Part shown: positions 34,017-40,225 of the stretch, in pieces
Layout: every line of letters begins with the position of its first letter
Numbering within the stretch: position 1 is the first letter of the stretch
Source: CAZYVU01 sp964651435
GTDB taxonomy: Bacteria > Desulfobacterota > Syntrophorhabdia > Syntrophorhabdales > CAYQXL01
Assembly (NCBI GenBank): GCA_964651435.1
Contig: CAZYVU010000028.1
Coordinates: 1 to 40,309 of the forward strand
Reading direction: 5' to 3'
DNA length: 40,309 nt
Translations under genes and position numbers: made by a program
The notes under the pieces: model-generated
What the model saw: only the letters and a program-made list of their open reading frames with translations
Database searches by the model: none
Told to the model about the DNA's origin: nothing

Positions 34017-35006
34017 TTATGCTTGCCCCCTCACAAATTCGACGAGTGCTTTAGCGTCAGGCACCTTGCCCCCGCAGGCCTGAAAGGTCTTTACTGTCAT
34101 GCCCGGCGCTGCCTTTCGTATCAGCCCGGCCAGTTGTCCATGGCTCATCTCGACGACAAAAAGCCTCTTGAGCCCTTGGGCCTCGGCCCCAACATCAAAG
34201 AGAGGGTGAAGGCTTATGGGCCGGAGCAGGCCCGCTCTGTACCCGTGGGCCCTCAGCAGATCTACGGCCTTCCGTGCTATGTAGCCCGATGCGCCGTAGG
34301 CACAGAGACCGTACTCCGCATCGTCCATGCAGTAGGCCTCGTGAAGCGCACCGCCTTCCCGGCAGAGGCCCTTTTGGTTGATCTTCCCCTGCACATGCTC
34401 CATCTCCTCCGGGTCGAGGAAAAAGGAGCTGAAGAAGCGTTTCCCGCTTTCCCGGAAGCCCCACAGAACGGTCCGGTCCACCGCCCCGATGTCTGCCGTG
34501 CCGGTCATGTGGAAAAGGGCGCTGTCAAGGTATACGACAGCGGGCATCCGGCCCTTCTCCGCCGCTTCCAAGACGGTCCCCATGACCGACGGTATCTCCT
34601 CGACGCTGCCAGGACAGACAACGAGGGGTGGGAAATCACCGCCAACGAGGACGTCGAGGTCACCCTGGTAGGGATAGGGGTTGCCGTACCCCGGCAAGGC
34701 CTTTCCCACAACGACGAGGAGCAGGGGAATTTCGTAGGCCTGAGCGTAGGATATGGCCTCCATGCACTCGTAGACCGACGTGCCGGCCGCCGCCATGCAG
34801 GCCCGCTCCCCGGACAGGGCCATGCCAAGAGTGACAGCCGCCATTTCCCGCGTCGACAGGACCGGCGCAAAGATACCGCGCCCGGACAGGTGCTCAAAGA
34901 ATTCGCTGACCGGAGGATAGGGCACCCCGTACACCTTTTTTACACCGGACTCTGCCACAACGGCGGCGGCAATCTCCGCTCCCTTGCCGTACAGCGGCCC
35001 CCTCAC
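34017..35006 (-). CDS. 2-oxoacid:ferredoxin oxidoreductase alpha subunit (KorA/VorB-like)
   Basis: Pyrimidine-domain and domain II subunit. GVKKVYGVPYPPVSEFFEHL is the TPP pyrimidine-binding segment (YGYPITP in relatives), AISYAQAYEIPLLLVVVGKALPGYGNPYPYQGD is the typical middle block (cited as AISYAQAYEIPLLLVVV and PGYGNPYPYQGD), and RPISLHPL marks domain II. The GTG at 35006 is chosen as start because it overlaps the ferredoxin stop by four bases; the frame extends to 35093 but that part is antisense to nothing and reads through the ferredoxin gene. About 329 aa. Confidence 0.88.
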   Translation of the reverse strand: MRGPLYGKGAEIAAAVVAESGVKKVYGVPYPPVSEFFEHLSGRGIFAPVLSTREMAAVTLGMALSGERACMAAAGTSVYECMEAISYAQAYEIPLLLVVVGKALPGYGNPYPYQGDLDVLVGGDFPPLVVCPGSVEEIPSVMGTVLEAAEKGRMPAVVYLDSALFHMTGTADIGAVDRTVLWGFRESGKRFFSSFFLDPEEMEHVQGKINQKGLCREGGALHEAYCMDDAEYGLCAYGASGYIARKAVDLLRAHGYRAGLLRPISLHPLFDVGAEAQGLKRLFVVEMSHGQLAGLIRKAAPGMTVKTFQACGGKVPDAKALVEFVRGQA

Positions 35007-35233
35007 GCCCGTCCCCTCATGACCGGACTCTCCCTGTAGATTTCGAAACACACGGAGGGGCATATGAGCGCACAGCTCTCGCACCCAATACACTTTTCAT
35101 CGTCAACACAGACCACAACCCGATAGCCATCCTGATTCACCAAATCGGAGAGAAAAAGAATCTTCCGCGGACAGGCCGAGGTACAGAGCATGCAGCCCTT
35201 GCACCTCTCCCTGTCAATAACCACCCTTCCCAT
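35003..35233 (-). CDS. 2[4Fe-4S] ferredoxin subunit (KorD-like)
   Basis: 76 residues with CKGCMLCTSACPRKI and CIGCESCALICPSVCFEIY, two [4Fe-4S] cluster motifs. It begins MGRVVIDRERCKGC, typical of the delta subunit of 2-oxoglutarate and branched-chain 2-oxoacid ferredoxin oxidoreductases. It leads the KorD-KorA-KorB block and overlaps korA-like by four bases. 43 bases separate it from the gamma gene upstream. Confidence 0.94.
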   Translation of the reverse strand: MGRVVIDRERCKGCMLCTSACPRKILFLSDLVNQDGYRVVVCVDDEKCIGCESCALICPSVCFEIYRESPVMRGRA

Positions 35234-35276
35234 ACAACCCCCTTTCGCTACTCCAACGAGAAGCCGCTTCAGGGGG

Positions 35277-35843
35277 CTATTTCATTCCCCCTCCCCCTGC
35301 CGCCGCCTCGAATCCCTCTTGGAACACTGCAAGGTTCTCTGTAAGGAACTTGGCCGATACCTTTTCTTTAATGGTACCCTCTATATTCTGAAAGGTAAAT
35401 ACCTCTTTGCTTACGGCAGAAAAATAGCCGAGAACGGCCATGTTTGCCGCCTGCACCATGTGGTGCCGTTCCGCAATCGAGTCGGCATCGACAAGGTGGC
35501 TTTGGACCCCCCTCGCCTCCAGAAGACGGGCTATGGGATCCGAAAGGCGGCTCTGCCCCGTATTGACGATGGTCATACCACCCGTTTTTAAAAACGACAC
35601 CGTTCGATAGAACTCGCTCTCCTCGAAGGCGAGCAGGATGTCGGCACTTTCCCTCCCTATAAGCGGGCTCTTGCAGTCGCCGATCTTGATGGCCGAGACG
35701 ACGGAACCCCCACGCTGGCTCATGCCGTACTCGTCGGATGCTATGGCGTGGTAGCCCGCCCGGATGGCCGTCTCCATAACGATGGTGGAGGCAAGGAGGA
35801 CCCCGCGGCCGCCGATGCCGGAGCATATAATGGCTAATTTCAT
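35277..35843 (-). CDS. 2-oxoacid oxidoreductase gamma subunit (IorB/KorC-like)
   Basis: 188-residue CoA-side subunit. ICSGIGGRGVLLASTIVMETA, YHAIASDEYGMSQRGGSVVSAIKIG and PSI-like loops with ADILLAFEESEFYRTVSFLKTGG are the gamma/IorB signatures. It could pair with IorA (29772-31550), with the degenerate IorA-like protein whose stop overlaps its start by four bases, or with the KorAB set; the sequence does not decide. Confidence 0.9.
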   Translation of the reverse strand: MKLAIICSGIGGRGVLLASTIVMETAIRAGYHAIASDEYGMSQRGGSVVSAIKIGDCKSPLIGRESADILLAFEESEFYRTVSFLKTGGMTIVNTGQSRLSDPIARLLEARGVQSHLVDADSIAERHHMVQAANMAVLGYFSAVSKEVFTFQNIEGTIKEKVSAKFLTENLAVFQEGFEAAAGGGGMK

Positions 35844-37084
35844 AGGAATCCCCTCAGGAAAAGCACTGCCGGCTCTTTGCGTTGACGAAACCGTTCTATC
35901 TCGGAGGCGTCACCGATGTGGTGGCAGTTCGTAAAGCCGAAGCCCTTCAGGAGGCGTCGTATTTCGTCCTCCCGTGCCGTCGTCAGCAGCAGGGTCACGT
36001 ATGACGAGCCATTATAGAGGCTGTTGACGAAGGCCGGCATGCCTGCGTTGAGAAAATGCTCCTCGAAGGTAACGGCGAGGATGTCTTCGTCCGGTTCCGA
36101 TTTCTTGATGCCATGGGCCATGTTGAGGGCCGACGCCGGGCCGAGCCAGTCCCTGACCACTTTGAATCCGCCGATCGTCTCATCCTGTTTCTTCCTGTCG
36201 GGAGGAAGGAAGAAGGGCTCCACGACGATCCGCTCCATGCTCTCCAATTGCAGCCTCATCACCGGATAGGGCCCCTCGCTCAGGAACACCTGATCCATGG
36301 CCCTCACAAAGTTGTCCACCCGCCTGCGCGGCAGCGGGAAAACAGTGGCGATCTTGAGCTCGCTCCAATCATCGTCATAGATGTCCATCTGCCTGCTCCC
36401 ACAGGTCAGCAGGCCCGTCTTTCCCCTTCGCACCTCCTCGTTCCCGGCATAGGTCTCGAACTCCTCCCGGATGGCCTCCACCTTTTCGTTCAGCTTCTTG
36501 TGCAGCTCGTACCGAAACTTGGGCGTGGCGGCCCAGCGGCCGGGATCCTTGACAAAGCGGGACATGGAAGACGGCAAACTGGGGGCTGCCGACGCCTTCG
36601 CGTCCTCGAAGACACCTTTCCCGTTACCTTCTTTACCCCCTTCCATGTTCACCTGAACGAGAACGGGTATCTCGTATTTCCCGGAGATACCGTAGGCAAA
36701 GCCGAGGGTGCTTTCTAAGGAACCGGGGCTACGGGCCACGATGACGGGCAGCTTGGAGAAAGGCCCGAGGGGCAATATCTCTTCGTCCGTTTCCTTTAGG
36801 CAGACAACGACGAAACCGCCGAGCACGCCCGTGTAGGCGGAGCTCATCACGGGGTCGAGGGCGTCATAGATGCCTTCGGCTGTAAAAATACAGGCGGTCC
36901 GCTTCGACGCGTAGCTGCCGGCCAGGGCCAGCTCGTAGGCAATCTTCTCGTTGAGGCAGGCCTCTGAGTGAAGGAATGCGAAATCCGCCTCAAGCCTCGA
37001 GAGGGCCTTTGCCAGGGCCCTGTTCGTCACGTAGACGAGCTGGGCCCCATTTTTTACAACGGTCCGGCAGATAGTTTCGTACAT
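35840..37084 (-). CDS. Degenerate IorA-like protein (no TPP motif, no Fe-S tail)
   Basis: 414 residues. The N-terminal half aligns by eye with the IorA pyrimidine domain: NEKIAYELALAGSYASKRTACI, DPVMSSAYTGVLGGFVVVCLKE and YGISGKYEIPVLVQVNM correspond to IorA blocks. The C-terminal half keeps the outline ALNMAHGIKK...HFLNAGMPAFVNSLYNGSSYVTLLLTT, but the residues that bind TPP-Mg (GDS...DN in IorA) are gone, the CxGC(P)H motif is absent, and the two C-terminal ferredoxin motifs are missing. It is probably not catalytic by itself; a structural, regulatory or substrate-binding role is inference. It overlaps the gamma gene by four bases and lies two bases after the aminotransferase gene. Confidence 0.75.
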   Translation of the reverse strand: MYETICRTVVKNGAQLVYVTNRALAKALSRLEADFAFLHSEACLNEKIAYELALAGSYASKRTACIFTAEGIYDALDPVMSSAYTGVLGGFVVVCLKETDEEILPLGPFSKLPVIVARSPGSLESTLGFAYGISGKYEIPVLVQVNMEGGKEGNGKGVFEDAKASAAPSLPSSMSRFVKDPGRWAATPKFRYELHKKLNEKVEAIREEFETYAGNEEVRRGKTGLLTCGSRQMDIYDDDWSELKIATVFPLPRRRVDNFVRAMDQVFLSEGPYPVMRLQLESMERIVVEPFFLPPDRKKQDETIGGFKVVRDWLGPASALNMAHGIKKSEPDEDILAVTFEEHFLNAGMPAFVNSLYNGSSYVTLLLTTAREDEIRRLLKGFGFTNCHHIGDASEIERFRQRKEPAVLFLRGFL

Positions 37085-37086
37085 AA

Positions 37087-38181
37087 TCAGACCATTTTCC
37101 TCAGGATTTCAATGCCTTTCATGAGATTCTCTTCGCTTGCCGAAAAGGAGATACGCACGTTCGACTTGCGGCGCGAAAAAACGCTGCCGGGGATGATAAA
37201 AAGATTATTCTTAAGCGCCTTTTCGACGAACCGGTCACCATTCCCTCCGGGTACCTCGGGAAAGATAAAATATGCGCCTCCCGGCTTCGCCACCCGGTAC
37301 TTGTCCTTCAGACCATCATAAATCAGGTCTCTCTTCCTCCGGTAGCCGTCGATGAGGTCGTCGGTAGAATAGTCCAGGGCCAGCAGGGCGGCCTTTTGGG
37401 CAAAGGAGTTGACGCTGCTGAAGACGTACTGCTGCATAGTCACCATGCATTGGATAATCTCGCGGGGACCGGCCGCATAGCCGAGCCGCCATCCTGTCAT
37501 GGCCCAGGTCTTGGAAAAGCCGCCGAAGGTCACCGTCTTCTCGTACAGTTGCCCCAGGTAGGCGTGATGGGCCGGATCGTCGTAGACGAAGCGGTCATAT
37601 ATATCATCGGAGAAGACGAGGATCCCTTTTTCGTCGGCCACACGCCCCACCATCTCCAGCTCCGCCTTCGAGTACACGGACCCTGTAGGGTTGTTCGGGC
37701 TGTTGATAAGGATGATTTTTGTGCGGTCAGTAATGGCCGCGCGCAGATCCTCCTCCCGAAGGGTGAAATCGGGATAGGTATCCATGAAGACGGGCCTACC
37801 CCCCAGAAGAAGGGCTTGGTACTCGTACAAGACGAAATAGGGGTCGGGTATGACTATTTCATCGCCGGGGTTGAGCGTCACCATCAGCGCCAGCAATATC
37901 CCCCCCGTCACCCCTGCGGTAAGAATAACATCGTCACAAATGATGCCTTTCTTTCTCAAATAATGGAGGAGCTTCTCCCGGAGCTCCGGGATGCCCCCTG
38001 AGGGCGTGTACTTGTTAAAGCCCGCCCGTATCCATTGGACCCCCTCTTCCCGGATGTCATAGGGAATGTCAAACTCCGGCTCTCCGATGCTGAGGTTGAT
38101 CGGATTCTTTACCTTGTTGGCGAGATCGAAAATCTTGCGAACGCCCGAGGGACGGACGGCGAGAACCCTATCGGAGAGCAT
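37087..38181 (-). CDS. Class I/II PLP-dependent aminotransferase (AspC/aromatic type)
   Basis: Fold type I aminotransferase. INLSIGEPEFDIP opens the protein; TAGVTGGILLALM, NSPNNPTGSVYSKAE (PLP contact), VFSDDIYDRFVYD and the Schiff-base Lys in FGGFSKTWAMTGWRLGYAAGP (about residue 230) follow. RISFSASEENLMKGI near the end contains the Arg that binds the carboxylate. The ATG at 38181 has a strong GGGGGGA upstream; the frame is open to 38253, but that part overlaps the small Cys-rich gene. Operon neighbours suggest aromatic or branched-chain 2-oxoacids as partners, which is inference. Confidence 0.92.
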   Translation of the reverse strand: MLSDRVLAVRPSGVRKIFDLANKVKNPINLSIGEPEFDIPYDIREEGVQWIRAGFNKYTPSGGIPELREKLLHYLRKKGIICDDVILTAGVTGGILLALMVTLNPGDEIVIPDPYFVLYEYQALLLGGRPVFMDTYPDFTLREEDLRAAITDRTKIILINSPNNPTGSVYSKAELEMVGRVADEKGILVFSDDIYDRFVYDDPAHHAYLGQLYEKTVTFGGFSKTWAMTGWRLGYAAGPREIIQCMVTMQQYVFSSVNSFAQKAALLALDYSTDDLIDGYRRKRDLIYDGLKDKYRVAKPGGAYFIFPEVPGGNGDRFVEKALKNNLFIIPGSVFSRRKSNVRISFSASEENLMKGIEILRKMV

Positions 38182-38419
38182 GGCATCCCCCCTCGGCCGC
38201 CCGGGGAACAGCCTCCAAAATCCGGTCGAGCCTCGATTTGGGAAGGCCCGCAAAGATTTCCCGTAGGTGCTCCTCGCTATACATAGCCCTCAGTAATGCC
38301 CTGATCTCCACCCTGTCCTCCCAGCAATTAACCGTGTTTCTGCAAGGCTTTCCTTGGTTTACGGTGACGCAGTACGAAACATCTATTACCATACCTAACT
38401 GTCCACAGTAAATATCCAT
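38168..38419 (-). CDS. Small Cys-containing protein of unknown function
   Basis: 83 residues with a clear Shine-Dalgarno (GGAGG) seven bases ahead of the ATG. Cysteines at about 5, 17, 26 and 32 (YCGQ, YCVTVNQGKPCRNTVNCWED) form a compact group that could bind a metal or an Fe-S cluster; a last Cys lies at residue 79. The middle and C-terminal part (EEHLREIFAGLPKSRLDRILEAV) is helical. I do not recognise the family. It lies between trpB2 and the aminotransferase gene and overlaps the latter by 14 bases, so it is translated with the 2-oxoacid oxidoreductase operon. Confidence 0.72.
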   Translation of the reverse strand: MDIYCGQLGMVIDVSYCVTVNQGKPCRNTVNCWEDRVEIRALLRAMYSEEHLREIFAGLPKSRLDRILEAVPRAAEGGCHALR

Positions 38420-38571
38420 CCCGTTGCCTCCTCATTCTCTCCGTTTCACTCGAAGAACGGCCTTCAACCCTGACGAGCGTTCTTACGAACTTGAAGAACG
38501 CAGAGCAATAACGACCTCTCTGCTCGACGAACTGCCACTCCGAACTCGCACAGCGCGCCCGCCTCCAGGAC
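38420..38571 (-). other. Gap between trpB2 and the small Cys protein gene
   Basis: 152 bases without an ORF. Two short inverted repeats lie side by side: GTTCTT/AAGAAC (38479-38484 and 38494-38499) and GCAGAG/CTCTGC (38500-38505 and 38518-38523). No T-run follows on the minus strand, so neither looks like a terminator. They may tune or process the mRNA; equally they may be chance. Confidence 0.35.
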
Positions 38572-39924
38572 TCACTTCACCCTCTTCAGATCCCTTACGA
38601 GCCTTTCTATCTCCTCGTCAGGGAAGGCGTGATCCGAGAGCTTACCCGACATGAAGGCATCGTAGGACGCAAGGTCAATAATCCCGTGGCCGCTCCAGTT
38701 CATAAGGATCACCTTCTCCTTTCCTTCCTCCCGGGCCCGCTTGGCCTCTTCGATGGCACAGGCGATGGCGTGGTTCGTTTCCGGGGCGGGAATCATGCCC
38801 TCCGTTCTTGCAAAGGTAATACCGGCGGCAAAGGTTTCCAGTTGGTTGTACGCCCGCGCTTCCAGAAGGCCATCCTTAAAGAGCCTGCTCACGAGAGGCG
38901 CCATGCCGTGATAGCGGAGGCCGCCTGCATGGATGGGGGCGGGTACGAAATCGTGACCTATGGAGCACATGGGGAGAAGAGGCGTCGTCCCTGCCGTATC
39001 GCCGAAATCGTAGACATAGGGACCCTTGGTCAGCGTTGGGCACGATGTGGGCTCTGACGCTACGATACGAACATCCTTTCCATCGATCTTGTCCCGAATG
39101 AAGGGGAAGGAGATGCCTGCAAAATTGCTGCCGCCGCCGGCGCAGCCAATGACGACATCAGGGTAGTCCCCGATCTGCGCGAGCTGCTTCTGTGCTTCCA
39201 GGCCGATGACGGTCTGGTGGAGGAGCACATGGTTAAGCACGCTGCCCAGCGAGTATTTCGTCTCCTTCGATGTCACCGCATCTTCGATGGCCTCACTGAT
39301 GGCTATGCCGAGGCTGCCCGGGTGGTCCGCGTTTTGGGCCAGGTATTGCCTGCCCGCAGCCGTGTCCGCGCTTGGGCTCGGCACGCACCGTCCGCCCCAG
39401 GTCTCCATCATGATCCGTCGGTACGGCTTTTGGTTGTAGCTCACCCTGACCATGTATATCTTCAGCTCCAGCCCAAATTGGTTGCAGGCAAAGGCAAGGG
39501 CGCTTCCCCACTGCCCTGCTCCCGTCTCCGTGGTAAGCCGCTTAATGCCCGCAACCTTGTTGTAGTAAGCCTGCGCAAGGGCGGTGTTGGGTTTGTGGCT
39601 TCCGGCCGGACTGACACCCTCGTTCTTGTAATAGATGCGGGCCGGTGTGTCGAGAAAACGCTCCAGACTGACGGCGCGATGGAGCGGGGTAGGACGCCAC
39701 ATAAGAAGGCGTGAAAGGACCTCATCAGGAATGTTGATCCACCGGTCCGTCGTCATCTCCTGTTGGATCAGGTTATCCGGCAATATGGCTGACAACATGT
39801 CCGGCGTAATGGGCTCTCCTGTGCCGGGGTTAAGGGGCGGCGGTACCGGGTTGGGCATATCCGCTTGAATGTTGTACCAGGCCCTCGGCATCTCGCTCTC
39901 TTTCAACACGATCTTTCGTTCCAT
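38572..39924 (-). CDS. TrpB-like pyridoxal-phosphate enzyme (TrpB2 type)
   Basis: Tryptophan synthase beta subunit-like protein of the TrpB2 subgroup: condenses indole (or a relative) with serine, or possibly deaminates. RPTPLHRAVSLERFL, the Schiff-base Lys in AGSHKPNTALAQAYYNK (about residue 111), LTTETGAGQWGSALAF, GCAGGGSNFAG and HAGGLRYHGMAPLVSRL are the family blocks. The N-terminal extension (WYNIQADMPNPVPPPLNPGTGEP, cited in part: PNPVPPPLNPGTGEP) and 450-aa length set it apart from TrpB1 (about 400 aa). A strong Shine-Dalgarno (AGGAGG) precedes the ATG. No trpA is in the window, as common for TrpB2. A tryptophan attenuator (39978-40139) lies immediately upstream, which indicates control by tryptophan. 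Confidence 0.93.
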   Translation of the reverse strand: MERKIVLKESEMPRAWYNIQADMPNPVPPPLNPGTGEPITPDMLSAILPDNLIQQEMTTDRWINIPDEVLSRLLMWRPTPLHRAVSLERFLDTPARIYYKNEGVSPAGSHKPNTALAQAYYNKVAGIKRLTTETGAGQWGSALAFACNQFGLELKIYMVRVSYNQKPYRRIMMETWGGRCVPSPSADTAAGRQYLAQNADHPGSLGIAISEAIEDAVTSKETKYSLGSVLNHVLLHQTVIGLEAQKQLAQIGDYPDVVIGCAGGGSNFAGISFPFIRDKIDGKDVRIVASEPTSCPTLTKGPYVYDFGDTAGTTPLLPMCSIGHDFVPAPIHAGGLRYHGMAPLVSRLFKDGLLEARAYNQLETFAAGITFARTEGMIPAPETNHAIACAIEEAKRAREEGKEKVILMNWSGHGIIDLASYDAFMSGKLSDHAFPDEEIERLVRDLKRVK

Positions 39925-39977
39925 CGCCTTTCCTCCTTTATCGTAATCGTTACCTTCCTGCCTGTGCTGTTAGGAAC

Positions 39978-40013
39978 AAAAAAGGGCCATGGGTTGTACC
40001 CCATGGCCCTTTT
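39978..40013 (-). terminator. Intrinsic terminator of the trp attenuator
   Basis: A perfect 14-bp hairpin, AAAAGGGCCATGGG (39980-39993) with CCCATGGCCCTTTT (40000-40013) and a 6-base loop. On the minus strand the stem is followed by six consecutive T (39983-39978), which makes a textbook rho-independent terminator, 54 bases before the trpB2 start codon. The same structure is weaker as a terminator on the plus strand. Confidence 0.85.
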
Positions 40014-40021
40014 AAAACAAA

Positions 40022-40073
40022 GGCCACGGGCGGTGTAAGACCGCCCGTGGCCGGACTGTTCGGTCTTACACCG
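40022..40073 (-). promoter_or_regulatory. Alternative hairpin segments of the trp attenuator
   Basis: Two mutually exclusive pairings. Hairpin B: GGCCACGGGCGG with CCGCCCGTGGCC (12 bp, 40022-40033 with 40041-40052, 7-base loop). Alternative: CGGTGTAAGACCG at 40031-40043 is the exact reverse complement of 40061-40073, and uses the loop and inner stem bases of hairpin B. In RNA order, segment 40073-40061 comes right after the leader stop codon. In addition the 3' arm of hairpin B plus following bases (TGGCCTTT) can pair with the 5' arm of the terminator with one bulge. This is the layout of a transcription attenuator. Confidence 0.75.
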
Positions 40074-40139
40074 TTACATCCGACGCCACCACCAGTTTTT
40101 TGTCCGAAGTTCGCAGTTTCTTTCCATGATGGTTGTCAT
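40074..40139 (-). CDS. Tryptophan leader peptide (TrpL-like) with three Trp codons in a row
   Basis: 21 codons plus TAA on the minus strand: starts MTTIMERNCEL, continues RTKN, then WWW (TGG TGG TGG at 40094-40086), RRM and stop. Trp is the rarest residue, so three in tandem just before an attenuator structure is the hallmark of a leader peptide. The stop codon touches the first pairing segment (40073-40061). The ATG at 40139 has no Shine-Dalgarno. The frame is open upstream to a TTG at 40169, eight bases after GAGG (40181-40178), which would give about 31 residues with one more Trp; this longer start is plausible. Confidence 0.7.
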   Translation of the reverse strand: MTTIMERNCELRTKNWWWRRM

Positions 40140-40160
40140 GTACCACACTATCGACGGTTC

Positions 40161-40189
40161 AGTCAACAAAAATATCGCCTCTGTTGACT
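40161..40189. promoter_or_regulatory. 8-bp inverted repeat between the leader and tRNA-Leu
   Basis: AGTCAACA (40161-40168), 13 bases, TGTTGACT (40182-40189). The right arm carries the plus-strand -35 (TTGACT) of tRNA-Leu, and the left arm contains a minus-strand TTGACT. It may be an operator or a chance product of two promoters. For the minus strand, a TATAGT with an extended TG (40213-40205 region) is another possible -10 for the leader. Confidence 0.45.
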
Positions 40190-40212
40190 TACCCCGCTTT
40201 TCTTACTATAAC
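40184..40212 (+). promoter_or_regulatory. Promoter of tRNA-Leu
   Basis: TTGACT (40184-40189), 17 bases, TATAAC (40207-40212), 13 bases ahead of the mature tRNA start. Good sigma-70 match. Confidence 0.7.
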
Positions 40213-40225
40213 AAAAACACTCACT

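Noticed and set aside
33927..35039. 370-codon open frame on the plus strand
   Set aside because: Antisense shadow of the KorA-like gene; no recognisable motif.
35007..35093. Upstream start of the KorA-like gene
   Set aside because: It reads through the ferredoxin gene in another frame; the GTG at 35006 overlaps the ferredoxin stop by four bases and starts at the family's usual place.
38182..38253. Longer start for the aminotransferase
   Set aside because: It lies inside the small Cys-rich gene; the ATG at 38181 has its own Shine-Dalgarno and leads into the conserved N-terminus.
40022..40139. T-box riboswitch or TRAP-binding leader
   Set aside because: No T-box consensus and no repeated GAG/UAG triplets; the WWW leader peptide with alternative hairpins explains the region better.
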